Source of the DNA: Plectrocnemia conspersa
Taxonomy: Eukaryota > Arthropoda > Insecta > Trichoptera > Polycentropodidae
Reading direction: 5' to 3'
Assembly: GCA_009617715.1 (NCBI GenBank)
Contig: VTFK01000292.1
Coordinates: 434,001-498,000 of the forward strand
Length of the DNA: 64,000 bases
Part shown: one piece after another, positions 49,005 through 61,079 of the stretch
How positions within the stretch are numbered: position 1 is the first letter of the stretch
Layout: every line of letters starts with the position of its first letter
The notes under the pieces: generated by a model
The model's database searches: none
What the model saw: only the letters and a program-made list of their open reading frames with translations
Told to the model about the DNA's origin: nothing
Position numbers and translations under genes: made by a program

Positions 49005-49930
49005 GTATTTATATTCTAAATCCTCACTCAATCATATATTTTCATGGGCTGTGTATAAATTAAATTTTTAGCACATATACATTAATATACAAAAGCTGCT
49101 CTATATGAAAACATATTTTTTTTTACTATTTAAAGCTGTCCCCAAAAAGTGTCTATATGGAATAGAGAGACAAAAATATTTTTTGCTTGAAAAAATATTT
49201 ATTGTAAAATTCTATTATCTAATTTAAAAAAGCAGAATTTATTATGTATATTGTGCTTTAAAAGTTGCCTACTATTTAAAAGAGGTTTATTTGGAATATG
49301 AAAGTTACAAAATAACGGGCGAGTGGTGGCTTTGCCACGCTTAATGAACGCAGTGTATGCTTATACAAATTTGATGTTTCATTCTAATTAAATTTATGAC
49401 CGAGAAGCAAGTCTCATGAAAGTAAGTTAAAACAAATAGCAAATGAGTTTTGAGTTCAATTTTACATATCTCAGGGAATTATATTTTCATTTTTATTCAA
49501 AAGTTGCATTTTCAAATTATTTTTAACTCTTGACTAGCAGCCAGATCGAACAGCTTAACTATACTGGCAACCCGTTCTTCGATGCAATGCATGGATTTAA
49601 ATAGACGTATAAAGCCAGACTGGGAAACGATGCTGGGATTGACAGCATTTTCTAATCAAAGTGGCTTACTGCTATGTATCGATAAAATTCATCATTTTTT
49701 ATTTTGAAATACATTTTTATTCATTTACACTTGATATATTTAAGAGCAATAAAATATTTATATTAATAATGTTTTTAATATATGTAAGTATATAATTACT
49801 AAAACAATCATATACACTATTTAATTGTAATGCTATACAATAATTTGCATTTGCTGGAGCTCTAACAATCAAATTAAAAATGTATGAATAAGTTGTGACT
49901 TGTAAGCCGGCTTCTAGAGCCGGAACAGTG
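49005..49930. other. Mostly AT-rich non-coding DNA
   Basis: A GC-richer patch at 49530-49680 and a small GTGGC/GCCAC hairpin near 49328 are present. Nothing is identified. Confidence 0.4.
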
Positions 49931-49934
49931 AGGT

Positions 49935-50520
49935 TGTGTTTACCGTGTCTGTCGCATCATATATTTCGAACAACGCGTTATCATTAGATATTGTTTTAAG
50001 TTGCAAAAAGTGCCAAAGAAGCTAATAAAATGTTAAAAAACAGTGTATGGCGAAAATGTGCTGGCTCTGAAGACAGTTTTCAAGTAGTATGAGCGATTTA
50101 AAAGCGGAAATGAGACGGTTAAAGACGAGTAACGATCAGAACCTCCTTCGACCTCAAAAAGAGACGAAAACGTGAAAAAAAATGGTTCGATCAAATACGC
50201 GATTGACTATTCGAGAGCTTAATGAAGAACTGAATTTATGAAAAGTATTTTAACAAAGCAAATGAGATGAGCTAGTGCGAAATTTGTTCCTAGACTTTTG
50301 ACTGACCAACAGAAGGAAAATCGTGTGTCAGTTTGCACGGTATTGAACGATCTTTTGATGCAGGTCCGAACTTCATGGTCAAAATTATAATTAGAAATGT
50401 AAATTGGATGTATGGCTATGACCTTGCCACGAAAATGCAGGGTTCTCAATGGAAAACGTGTGACTCTCCTCGTTTTAAGAAGAAACAATAGTCAGATTTA
50501 TTCAAATTTGTTCTAAACTT
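49935..50520 (+). mobile_element. Decayed Mos1-like mariner transposon
   Basis: Piecewise translation follows Mos1/mauritiana-type transposase in order. AKSAKEANKMLKN matches the GKSATETxEMLK helix. RFKSGNETVKDE and PSTSKRDENV match RFKEGRESVEDDERSGRPSTSRTDENV. TRLTIRELNEELN follows, then KFVPRLLTDQQKENRVSVC. Last comes the segment equivalent to YGYDPETKxxSSQWKxxxSPRPKK (M.GSQWKTCDSPRFKKK, about 50435-50490). The reading frame shifts several times and stops interrupt it. The catalytic region beyond this point and both terminal repeats are not seen. The minus frame 50219-50488 is a shadow. Confidence 0.85.
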
Positions 50521-50524
50521 ATTA

Positions 50525-50635
50525 CTATGTTCCTAATAAAAATATTCAACGTATTTTTTGATGACACCTCGTATACAAGTTGTCTTAGTATAAAGCCCCT
50601 GAATATTATTTACACATAACTTGCTCATATCTGAA
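50525..50635. other. Short spacer between two relics
   Basis: An AT-rich link between the mariner and LINE relics in which nothing is recognised. Confidence 0.4.
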
Positions 50636-50639
50636 AAAA

Positions 50640-51165
50640 ATAAGCTAAATAATGAAATATCACTACCGCGTAAAATACCAACTAAGGTACCCCAGGGAAA
50701 TTTGTTGGTGCCGGTTCTATTCATACTGTATACAAAAGTCATACCCATCCACCAAAACACCCACCTTTCCATCTATGTTGGCATACAGGCATACTGACCT
50801 ATTCACACGGTCTTAAACAAATATATTACAAAAATCATTAAAAAACTTTAAGAATGAAAATCAACGAAAACAAAACCGAAGTTATAATTCTTACAACCCA
50901 CCGACAATCTCAGAAGTTAAAAAGGTACTCCTATAGTATGGAGAAAGAGCGTTAAATATCTAGGCATCTGGACTCTAAACTTAAATTTAGCAATCGCATA
51001 AAATTACTTTGATTAAAAGGGCTAACCGCTATTGCTGCTCTTCGAGCAATATTTAATAGAAAACGGGTGCTAACTACCAATAATATAATTATAATAGTTT
51101 TAATACACGCTTGCCTGGTATGGAACGACACGAGTAACACTTACTTTGAAAAAATTAAGCATTAA
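50640..51165 (+). mobile_element. Jockey-type LINE relic
   Basis: A second Jockey-like reverse-transcriptase trace, far more decayed than that at 45 kb. Near 50685-50730 the strand reads a PQGxxLVPVLFILYT-like form of the VPQGSxLxPxLFxxY motif. Then IHQNTHLSIYVG precedes where the YADD box should be, which is not preserved. Further on, KINENKTE-, VWRKSVKYLGIW and a KFSNRI-like piece match the NPxKTE, IxWxxxVKYLGVxLDSKL blocks. Many stops are present. Minus frames across 50533-51140 are shadows. Confidence 0.75.
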
Positions 51166-51169
51166 AAAT

Positions 51170-51905
51170 AATATATATTACCCTATTTTAAACAAATCTT
51201 AAAAAGCTACATATAAAATATAAAATTCCAACATTGTCATTATCACACGGATAAATATTATAAAATCATTTCGCGGAAAAATATTATAAAAATATATTAC
51301 CAACTTAAAATTGTACTATTCATATTTTCTCCTCTTTATTAGCAAGAGGTTTTGTGCTAGATGAAAAAAAAATAAAACATCAGGGCTTCAATAAAAATGT
51401 TTTAATATTGAATTTTCAAAGATCTCCATATAATTATGTCTCAATAAGCTTGTAAGTATAACAAATAAATCTACAAGTATTATATGTACACGGTTTACTA
51501 CGATTCTATAAATATTTATTAAACTGTAATAATATTATTTTTACGTCTTCATGTGGTACACAAAAAAATACATGAAGCCATTAAACATTTAAAATGTTTT
51601 TATATATAAGTGTATTTACTTAGAATATAAATATATATGAGCGTTTAAATAAAAGTTTTTCTCTACTACTTCCGTAACACTTGAAGGATTCTCGTATTGT
51701 GTTCTATTGCAAATTCACTGTTAATTAAAATATATAATAAATTTCTCCCACGGTTAATTCATTTTGAAATTATATCGTAGATAAAAATAGTATAATACAT
51801 AATTAGTTTTATATTTGTTGACCTTTATTTTTATTAAAAATATTTAAAATATATTACCATATAGCAACTCTTTTTTGCCGTCTTTGGAAAAATATTATAT
51901 TATAG
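51170..51905. other. AT-rich non-coding DNA
   Basis: Nothing is recognised in this stretch. Confidence 0.5.
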
Positions 51906-51915
51906 GTATGTTTTA

Positions 51916-52077
51916 CTACCTCCACTTTGGCAACGCTTTGGGTCTAATTGAGTAAGTCCTTTCACGTTTGCACGATTTAGATCGACAGCAGTCCGCTGTG
52001 ACCTTACGGTTGTATTTGCCGTCAAAATTCACAGTCTTGGGTATTGCGTCAAATGAACCATACCGATTCTGCAACAT
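51916..52077 (-). CDS. Candidate exon/ORF on the minus strand, 53 residues
   Basis: Starting at the ATG at 52077 the frame reads MLQNRYGSFDAIPKTVNFDG, then a basic cysteine-bearing segment with TADCCRSKSCKRERTY, and ends ALPKWR before TAG at 51918-51916. Third positions are about half G/C, like the receptor exon and unlike the background. A CAG acceptor ending at 52069 could also start an exon at 52068 in the same frame. The Cys-Cys-x4-Cys pattern is superficially like a secreted peptide, but the spacing differs from the insulin A chain (Cys-Cys-x3-Cys) and no signal peptide is visible. It may be a last exon of a longer gene or a remnant of one. No family is recognised. Confidence 0.35.
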   Translation of the reverse strand: MLQNRYGSFDAIPKTVNFDGKYNRKVTADCCRSKSCKRERTYSIRPKALPKWR

Positions 52078-52084
52078 TTGTATT

Positions 52085-54770
52085 TGTCATGATAAAAATG
52101 TATGATCAGCAATATTCCCAGACGTTGCTCAAGCATTTGATAAGATTTGACATATATGGTTTAAATTGAATATAAGAAAACTTTAACATAAACAATATAA
52201 TTTGTTAATTAAGTTTTAAATATTACAAAGAACTTTAAAGTCATGCAAGAAGACAAAAGTACATGCTTAAGAATGATATGAAGTAGTTTGATTGGATTGG
52301 TTCTCTATTTTTTATAGTGTACATGTGACATTCTGCGATACATTTGTAGAGGATACAATAAAAGAATATATCAATAAACTGTAATGCACTATCGAGAAAG
52401 TAAACAAATGGACCAAGATATTGCATAAGAACAGATTGAACAAGAGGTCGTATCGTAAGCTAAGATCTCGTACCTTAGCGCGATTTTGAATGTCAAGTTA
52501 CGATGATTCGAAAATGTGAAAACAAAATGTAATTAATTAAATTGTGTTGGCTACTTGAAAGATACGAAATAGCAACGAAATATGGTATATAGTTTAGAGG
52601 GTGTAATGAAAAAGTGTGTATTAAAAATATACAATTCAAAGAAGCGGTCTAAGGATTAAGCCTTAAGAGCATTAGTATTGTATCGAATGTCATTTAATCC
52701 TCGATTGTTTTTCTATAGGTACATTTCTTACCTAAAAAATAATTCGTTTGAAATATTCATTCTGATTTTTAGATCGTACAATATATGCTACCATAAAGCG
52801 TGATAGAAATATTTATATTACTTGGCGACCGGTCATCGAGTTTAGTATAGACCTTATCGCTCAGATCAGCGATAGCTCTCCAGTAGATCCCCAAGCTACG
52901 GTCCGAGCTTTATTGTTCAAGCTATGAGGTGTAATCTCAATAGTTAATGTGAATTTGTCCCCATGCTGTAGTTAACATGTACATTTTGAACTACTGCTAG
53001 AAATAATACCATTTAATAGCTATACTGTGATAATCTACTTGCTTAAAATTGCATCTTTATTTCACAGATGAAAGGCAACTTTTTAATTTTTTTATTGTAG
53101 TTGTTACACATATATAATATAAAAAGGAATGGCAGCATAAAAGGTTACCATTTTGCCTTCTATATATAAAATAAAATAATCTGGTACGAAAAAACTTCGT
53201 AGGTAAGATCAAGAGGCATAGAAAAGTCAAGAGACGCATTTATTTAGGTTATTAAGGATAGCGATACAAATAGTGTATTGTTGATAATTATTTCTCAATG
53301 CTAAATGGCAAATCAAAAATTCTTATTTTTTTAAAAAAAATGCTAATTTCTCATTATTAAAAATTATATTTGTACGAATATTTTGAAATTATTAACAACC
53401 GCTATTTTTTTTTAAAATTGCTGCATAAAAAAGGATCTGTTTATGCGAGATGTTTGAAAATATGCATGCCTACTCGGAAGTTTTTAATAGAGGTCGGAAG
53501 TATTTAAATCGGAAAAAAATTAATATGATTTTCTCAAGTACTCGAATCGGCATTATATTTGATTTGGTAATCTAAAGCTTCATTTTTAATTTGATAATAA
53601 GAAACCGCTTTGCGTAAAAATCGGCAGATTGTAAAAATGTATGGAGGCTTTCTACAAAGTTACGCCATATAATTTTTCTATCGACGAACTTAAATATCGT
53701 TTTTTTAATAATCAAAAGAGTTTTTTTTATCTTAATTTTGTTAAAATTATGAAATATGTAAAGCTAAAACAGTTGTTATTAACATATATTTTTTCAATTT
53801 TGGTATAAATACAAGAGCCTTAAAATTAGTTTATAACTCGACACTCGATTAATCAAATAATAATTATTAATTAATAATCAATAATCAAAATAGTAAAAAT
53901 AATATTTTTCATTTATTGAAAAATGAAAAGCACCAAGAAACCAGATTGCCTAAATACATATATAAACATTTTTAAATAGTTTCAGTTTTAAGTTGAGAAA
54001 GATAAGAATATTTAATACATATTTAAAAAAAAATCTTCGACTTATTAGCTTAATAGGTTTAATGAACACATTTCCAATAATTTCAATATAAGACTAATAA
54101 GACAGCTTTTTATAATTATCCTTTAAAAGTGTGCAATAGAATTCTAATAATAATAATAAAAAACTTTGCCATAATCATAACCTTATAGTCGTATTTGATA
54201 TTTACCCTAAAGTAAACGCTAATATATTTTCCAGAATGTAAATATTTTATTTATTAGAATATAGGTACTAGCACGATTTATCGACTATGACTAAGTGGAT
54301 AATACTAGCGCAATATTTTTTTAATGGCGTAGTACTGGCGAAAGATCAATGAAAAAAATATTCCACAGTTTCAAATGAAGTATTTGAATATGGTTTTTGA
54401 AAACAAATATGCTGCAGTAAATTAACAAAATTACAATATTTGATTATATTAATACCTATTTATGTATATAAAGATATTATTCATATTGTTTTGCATTAAG
54501 GAAAAGTCACATCTATGCGCTGAACAAAAGTTAAATTATATCAATTTGTATATAATACATATTTTTTAACGCATATTAATGTTTTTGGCAACAAACCCAA
54601 ATCGGAAAAAAATCAATTGTAAAATTTGTGGCAAGTCATGAAAATTAATGTATTGTCTGTTCTCACAATTACAAACAACAGTATTTGAGCGAAACGCTGA
54701 AAATTAAATTTGAGTACAATCTACTAGCAAAATGACGCGAAAAAATATTTGTAGCAAAATTAACGTTTAA
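52085..54770. other. Mostly AT-rich non-coding DNA
   Basis: A GC-richer patch at 52820-52970 contains a perfect hairpin (52855-52874). Minus frames at 52241-52426 and 53057-53239 are AT-rich and not recognised. Confidence 0.45.
52855..52874. other. 7-bp perfect hairpin in a GC-richer patch
   Basis: TATCGCT and AGCGATA flank CAGATC. The surrounding about 150 bp resembles the GC-rich ends of some transposable elements, but no family is identified. Confidence 0.55.
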
Positions 54771-54773
54771 TAA

Positions 54774-55079
54774 ATGTTTATCTGGAACAGTTTAAATACC
54801 GAAAGAGTGTTTCCGGTCAGGATAACAGACTATTTTTCAGAAACACAAAACCATCTTCAGAACTGGTATTATAAAATAAGAACAAGATTCAAAAACCGAC
54901 TAAAACCAAATAAGCACATTAGACTCAGAAAAAGCTATAGCTCACTTCTCAATTTTCTGTCAATATCAGAAGTTGCTGTAGGTAAATCATTAACTAAACT
55001 ACTCCCCATTGTTAACTTAGAAATTCACGAGCTCAGTCCTGAGCTCACCTTCAATGGAGATAATGCCAAACCAAAATAG
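54774..55079 (+). CDS. Orphan ORF of 101 residues
   Basis: An intact ATG-to-TAG frame with mixed amino-acid composition (for example MFIWNSLNTERVFPVRITDY and EIHELSPELTFNGDNAKPK). The middle is basic, with several Arg/Lys clusters, and there is no membrane segment or signal peptide. Codon diversity and length are above what nearby chance frames show, but GC3 is not raised as in the receptor exon. There is no clear promoter or poly(A) context. After the stop the same frame continues 18 more codons (TFWPKPSKSDLVQPIHHF), hinting that the stop may be secondary. Possible origins are a transposon-encoded protein fragment or a lineage-specific gene. No family is recognised. Confidence 0.35.
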   Translation: MFIWNSLNTERVFPVRITDYFSETQNHLQNWYYKIRTRFKNRLKPNKHIRLRKSYSSLLNFLSISEVAVGKSLTKLLPIVNLEIHELSPELTFNGDNAKPK

Positions 55080-55084
55080 ACATT

Positions 55085-55550
55085 TTGGCCGAAACCGTCA
55101 AAGTCAGATTTGGTTCAGCCTATTCATCATTTCTGAATAGGGCAGAGTTAGTTCGAAGTTAAGAAATGACTTGGAAATTTTACAGGAAGAGTCACGTAAC
55201 AATATCTAACTATGAATTTACTATACTCTTGTAACGTAATACTATTATATTATTGTTGTGAATTTAAGTTTAAATATGAATTATTATTAAACTAAAGATA
55301 AGTTATTATGTTTAAATTAATCTAACTAACCTAACTTTTCTGCGTGTGACTCGATATACAATTTGATTACAAATATTATTGAATTGTATTAAAAAAGCAT
55401 ACTATAAGTTTCAATTTTATATAAAAACACACTTTTTATGAATGCATTTCATGTATAAAAAATTGCGTTGAATCTCAAATATATATATTAGAGCACTGAA
55501 CCAGTATATTTAAATGCACGTATTCGCATGTAGCCATTTATGACAGCATT
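55085..55550. other. AT-rich non-coding DNA
   Basis: Nothing is recognised in this stretch. Confidence 0.45.
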
Positions 55551-55559
55551 TTTTATGCC

Positions 55560-56110
55560 AACCATGTAGACATCCTATAAACGCGAGTCAAAGCGTCAAC
55601 ACGTGAAATCCCAACAGAGATTAGATAGTAATGCCATTGTCCTACGTTTTTGATTCGATCCATCAACCTAATTCGCACAGCTCTCTAGAGATTCGTTGAC
55701 AGCCTAACGTCTTCAATAATGTCACCGTTTCGAACGAACTGATCGGCGTAAATAAGCTATCTCTATAATACACATATATCCGTCGGGTTGTTAATCGATT
55801 CTCTGCAAAAACTATTTGTCATCTTGTGTCAACATAGGAGAAATAACAGCGAAGACGAAACGAACGATACCAGGAATAAATCTTGCCGGCAGACATTCGA
55901 GGTCCGAAAGTGGGTGCCTCTATTGACAAATGTGCCGGCCAATCTAATATATTAAACGGTGGCGAACGTAACGTAAATCTGGCCAGTTTAAGTGGCCACG
56001 GCCGAATCGGCGAAACTAGCTGGGTCGGTTAACCCTCGATGAGACGCTGCCGGTAAACTGTGTATCCAAGACAAACTCTAATTAAACAAGTTTGGTTCAC
56101 GATTCTCATT
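55560..56110. other. GC-rich non-coding island
   Basis: About 550 bp of markedly raised GC in which no frame of useful length is open. TGCCGGC/GCCGGCC strings recur around 55884-55935, and GGCCAG/GTGGCCACGGCC near 55980-56000. The lack of coding frames in GC-rich DNA favours a regulatory element. Confidence 0.4.
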
Positions 56111-56114
56111 TATT

Positions 56115-56955
56115 CATTAACATTTATTTTCTTTCACATCCGAATTCTATAAATACAGCTTCCCTTTTCGTCGAAAAATAATTTCAAACGTACAGCCCAA
56201 GTTTACTTTTGAGTAAAATAATAAGTGTGTGGTATTCTTGAAATACAATTGTAAAATATATAAATTCAATTAAATGATAAAGACTAAGCTAAATTGCCAA
56301 AGGTCTAATTTAGAATATGACTGAAGCAACATATTTTTTTTATTTACTTAAATAAAGTGAAATATTCTAATTGCATGTATGATATATGTAAGAGTATCTG
56401 CAATTTACTGTATTAGTGTTTATTTAAATGTTAAAAAAGTATAACATAATAAACACCTAGAAAGCACCTTTAGAGTGAAACCTCGGCTTAAGAGTAAAAT
56501 GAGTTCCGGAAACATGTTCGAAAAATATCAAAGCAGATTTCTAAGATGAAAACTTAAATAAATACATATTAAAAATATGCAAATAAAAATGACAAAATAC
56601 AAGTTTATTTTTAATATTTAAATTTAATATAAAATCTGTACGTATTTTTATGTAAATCGTAAACAAAGTTGCTAACAATCCGAGGTTTTATTTAATTATT
56701 TTTTAATACAGCAATTAAGCAATTTTTGATTAAGTTGTATTTATTTAATAAATAATATATAAAGTTCAAAATCAAAAAGTGATTTTTGCTACAAAAAAAA
56801 TAAATATAGGGTCATTAAAAAAAGTGCAGTAAATTGAAAACTGTGGCTTAAATTATTAGTTATTTTTAAGGGTCTGCATTAGGGAGAAATAATAAGCAAC
56901 TATAAAAAAATTGCGCATATCTAACTAGATAATTCTGCGGCAAATTAAGGGTTAA
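56115..56955. other. AT-rich non-coding DNA
   Basis: Nothing is recognised in this stretch. Confidence 0.5.
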
Positions 56956-56959
56956 AAGA

Positions 56960-57410
56960 GGCTTGCGACTTAATCCTAGTCTCCCCGCTCGCAGTTGGAC
57001 AAACACTTTAATCTCGGCGTCGTAAATGTGACCCTCGTTTTATCAGATATCGCATCTTGGACCCTGACGGAGTCACACATAGCACGGTTAAATGGAACGG
57101 CCGTCACATCGTTTCGGCACATTCATCGGCGGACACTTTGAATTGACAGATAAAAATGTCGTTATCTAATTTTATATTCGCCCTCGGTCGCCCCTTGTTC
57201 CGGTAATGTAATTCCTTTGAACCGGAAAATTTTATAGCCGAAGGCTTTAATTACAATTACACGTTAGTTATGGCGAATCCTTTCGAGCTCGTCCATTCGC
57301 CTCTAGAACGGTGCTTCGGCTTCAAATTGGAACTCGCACATAATTTTTATACCAGTACATAAACCGACACTTTTGTGCGAAATCGTTACCTTGAATTACC
57401 CTGGTGGGTA
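56960..57410. other. GC-rich non-coding island with GATA-type motifs
   Basis: Raised GC with no long frame. Around 57148-57170, ACAGATAAAAATGTCGTTATCT carries two opposed GATA-like cores. Other short motifs (ATTACAATTAC near 57252, homeodomain-like) are present. It looks like a clustered-motif enhancer, but binding is inferred only. Confidence 0.35.
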
Positions 57411-57419
57411 TGTGATAAA

Positions 57420-59690
57420 GTACTCGTATAGTAAAATTGAAACGTATAAAGTTTACACATGAAGTAAAGAAATAAAGTATTTAGTATTATATTTTATAGT
57501 AACGTACCCCCGTATAAAAATCTATATAAAGTTTCATTTAGATAAACATTTTTATATTGGTTATAAATGTACATTAAAAACTCATTTAATTTAAGAATTA
57601 ATTAATTTAATTTTCGTAGTAATAATCAACTTATAAATAGTTGTTTAAAAATATGTGTTATTAATAAAAAGCAGCAGAACACTGTTGTCAGTTAATGAAA
57701 CTACTTTATGAAACATATTCTAAACAACATGAGCAGAACACTTACCACGCTAACGACGGAATTATTACAATATAAACTCAAACAATATATGTTTGAAAGC
57801 ATTATGATGCTATTAATTGTTTTATAACTTACCTAATGTTCATATTTAAGCTCATACTTTGCTCAAAACTTTAATGAATATAAACGGCAAACTTGACGTG
57901 CAACCATTAAATGACTGGTGATAGACGGTGACTTATGCATCGAGAAATTGTTAGTGTGCATTTAATAGTATCAAACATACAAGACCCAACTCGAATGCTA
58001 CTGGAATAATTGAAACTTAGAAATGTATTTATATAGACTCGAATTTACAGTTGATTTCATCTAACCATTAACTACAAATAAGTTATTGGCATTGTTGTCT
58101 TCAAATTTCAAATAATTTTCAGGGTATGTGTATTAAATAAAGACTTTCAACCATATATATTATGAAATTTCAACGTTACTTATAACATGAATATAAAGTG
58201 GTATTGCTAAGCAAAATAATACAAAGTAAAACACAAAAGTACGCATATAAGATAAGCAATAAATTTCTTTTAAATAAAATAAGTTAAAGAAACAAATTTT
58301 CGATTTTCTTAAAAGTATAATAATCGGCGTTTAGAATCAAGACTTGCATTGATAAAGGCTAAGTTTAAAAACAAATTTTCAGCTTTTTGTAATATGTTAA
58401 TAACGTAAAACAAGCGTCTCTATAAAAAAGTTTCATATAATAAAGTTATTAATGCGCCTAATTGTATATACGACCATCTTTAATAATAAATAAGAAATAA
58501 TGTAAAACTAATCATTTAAAAGTACCAATGTAATATTTTTAAATATAACTATGCTAATTTTATTTAATTTTAATGTTTTTTTTTTCAAAAAATGTCAAAG
58601 TAATAAAAATAATGATTCCGGTTTAGCGTTTTTGGTCTCTCCGGTAAAATTTAAATTTTTCACATAAACCCCTTTTTCATGGACGAATTCATTTAATGAG
58701 AAAAAGTGGCACATAGCCGTATTACTTTTTCTACGTAGCTTTAATTTAGTTTAATTCAAGTCTACTGGCGATTAAAAAGTGCCTGGATTATTCCAGCTAA
58801 AGTCTGGTAACATTGGCGGATATAGAAAACACTCAAGGCAGAGTGCAATGGACTTTGGTGAACTTGAAATGAACTGAAATCGAGCCTTCAAGATGAAAAT
58901 AAATGGTTGAGTTAAATGTTTAAAACAACGTCAGAATTTTAAATTTAACCTAAATTGTGACTGTCTCAAAATAAGAGCAATACCTTAATTGAATTTTAAA
59001 CCCTGTCTGAATAAGTAAATAAAGCCTCATTAAAAGCAAAAAATATGCGGCAATATTTTTTATTTTGTCTTCGGACTCGAATATTTTAAATAACATCACA
59101 TGCATTTCAGTTTATTTATATTTTCAACATTTTGGTGTAAACTTAAAAATTATAGATTTTAAATCAGATCCACGATTTTAAGGATTATTTATTTAAATTG
59201 AAAGTGTATGATAAAAAAATTTTTGCACTCTACAAGTGCATATCGACAATATTTATTTTTTCTCGTGTGAAGAAAAATAAAAATAAAATTAGAATAAAGT
59301 TTGAGACAAGCATCTTAAAAATACAATAAATATAAATAAAAGAAAGATAAGCTTAGTGTTGACATTAAGAATAATATGTATTTTAAAGTAAAAGATTATA
59401 AACTAATAAAATTTCCGTTAAATGAGCATATATATAGTTTGCCTATACTGTTTGCCTTGCATTAAGTAAAGGGTGGTATTCAAAGGCATCCGTTTTCACC
59501 GGAACAATTACGAAATTTGGTTAAACTACATATTAAGCATGCTTTATTAGCTATCGTTTGTTTATTTTAGATAACATTTACTCTATAGTGAAATGAATAA
59601 GATTTCTCACTAACGTCTAAATTATCTGTAATTGCTGCTTTGAAACAAAGACGAGACAAGCAGACACTTCAAGTTTTTCTGTATAGTCGC
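57420..59690. other. AT-rich non-coding DNA
   Basis: No gene is recognised. A slightly GC-richer patch lies at 58780-58860. Confidence 0.5.
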
Positions 59691-59692
59691 AG

Positions 59693-59803
59693 TTCATACC
59701 ATTGGCTCCAGAAAAAGCTGAGCTTTTAAGGCGCACCCATAACGGCAGACCAAATTCTGCGCCACAGAGATTAAGCAGCTCCATAGAAAAAGCTTTAAGA
59801 TAG
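59693..59803 (+). CDS. Weak candidate terminal exon
   Basis: An acceptor-like TTTTTCTGTATAGTCGCAG ends at 59692. The frame after it reads FIPLAPEKAELLRRTHNGRP, then NSAPQRLSSSIEKALR and stops at 59801-59803. The segment is GC-richer than its flanks. It is only 36 codons long, with no family match, so it may be chance or part of an unrecognised repeat. Confidence 0.2.
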   Translation, partial: FIPLAPEKAELLRRTHNGRPNSAPQRLSSSIEKALR

Positions 59804-59809
59804 ATGGCA

Positions 59810-60510
59810 CATAAAAATAATAATATTTTACAAATATCACTAGAAAGCTAAGAATCTATGTAATTATTGTCAAAATACTTAACATTTTAAAAGGCTTGCG
59901 TATAATCTACTCTCACCAGACAACATAGCGTCATCACAATTAACACATATTCAGTTTGCTTTGATCTGAAATATAATAAAAAGGTTAAGAGGTATAAAAT
60001 CTCTCCGGGTACTACTTAGTTATTTAGTTTAAAAATGTATAAAACATATCGAGATATTTTTTGCATTGATATATTGTATAATCCTGAGCTTTTATGCTTT
60101 ATTTTACTACAATATAATAATATATTAAATTTGTTTATATATTGGTTTTATAGTTCTTTAAATATAAAGTATTAATAATACTTTTAGTTTCTGTATAGAA
60201 AGCACTAAGTAATATAATATGTATAAACCATTCCGTTAGATTATTGTTTCTAGTCTCAAATTTTAATTATAGACTCACGTAAATATTTTTTTACAACTAA
60301 TCATTTGTTGTAGCTGAATTTGAGAAGTTTAACAAAAAAATATTAGTTATCAAAATATGCAGCAAATATGAACATGCTTGGTTGTATTAATTATCATAAT
60401 GGAAAACTTCAAATTTACTTAAGCTGCATAAATAATACGTAAATGTCAGAATAACTTTATGTACATATACATTGCAAGAAAGTCCTTAGCATAATTTCAC
60501 TCGATAAAAT
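59810..60510. other. AT-rich non-coding DNA
   Basis: Nothing is recognised in this stretch. Confidence 0.5.
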
Positions 60511-60519
60511 TCTATTCAT

Positions 60520-61070
60520 ATTCCGTAAATCACCGTTCACGTATAAACGCACGCCCGTGGTACGTCACGCAGTAGATTACATAACGGAGGTCTTGTGCAC
60601 ATTTTATCATACATTTACATGTCTCGGTCGTATACCATTTTTTCTTTCGCCAACAATAAGCAGAGTTTATTTACCATGCAACGCGTACGAAAGAGGTCAG
60701 AAAGGGTTGGTGTGTGATCGAGAAAGTGGCGACTGCCGGTGACGGCTTAACCACTTTCCGTCCTGGCTTATCCCTTGAAAAGTTAGGACAGAACAGCAGG
60801 ACAACAATGGCGGATCACACTAGGCCACACGAGTTCATTCAATCACGGCCTGAAAGCCTCCTCTCTACAGATATGCTTCGAATGTTCTTTGTGCCAGGCG
60901 GAGAGTTGAGCAAACAACAATGTAATGATTTCACATCTCTGCTCATACAAAGTCACCTTTGCCGAGATTGGATGTTCGCGTAATGAGGCGCAGCCGAGCA
61001 GGTGAATCAATTCCATTAGCGAAAATATTCTATTTGTATTATGCTCGATAAGGGCAGTTGTCGACAGTGG
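60520..61070. other. GC-rich island
   Basis: A block of raised GC that contains the competing open frames on both strands described for 60843-61016. It could equally be an enhancer or promoter. Confidence 0.35.
60843..61016 (-). CDS. Candidate exon on the minus strand (57 codons)
   Basis: In the GC-rich island 60520-61070 the minus frame from the ATG at 61016 reads MELIHLLGCASLREHPISAK, then VTLYEQRCEIITLLFAQLSA and WHKEHSKHICREEAFRP before TGA; it stays open further upstream to about 61090. GC3 is raised (a little over half), similar to the receptor exon, and potential donors (AAG|GTGACT, TTT|GTATGAG) occur inside. On the plus strand an 89-codon frame (60714-60983) is also open, ending LIQSHLCRDWMFA, with lower GC3 and an acceptor-like CTCCTCTCTACAG at 60869. 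One of the two may be coding; I favour the minus strand slightly. No family is recognised. Confidence 0.3.
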   Translation of the reverse strand: MELIHLLGCASLREHPISAKVTLYEQRCEIITLLFAQLSAWHKEHSKHICREEAFRP

Positions 61071-61079
61071 CGTCTTATT

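Noticed and set aside
50219..51140. Minus-strand ORFs in this interval
   Set aside because: They are antisense to mariner and LINE coding traces on the plus strand.
51916..52077. Insulin-like peptide A chain
   Set aside because: Cys-Cys is followed by four rather than three residues before the next Cys, the final cysteine is missing and no B chain or signal peptide is visible.
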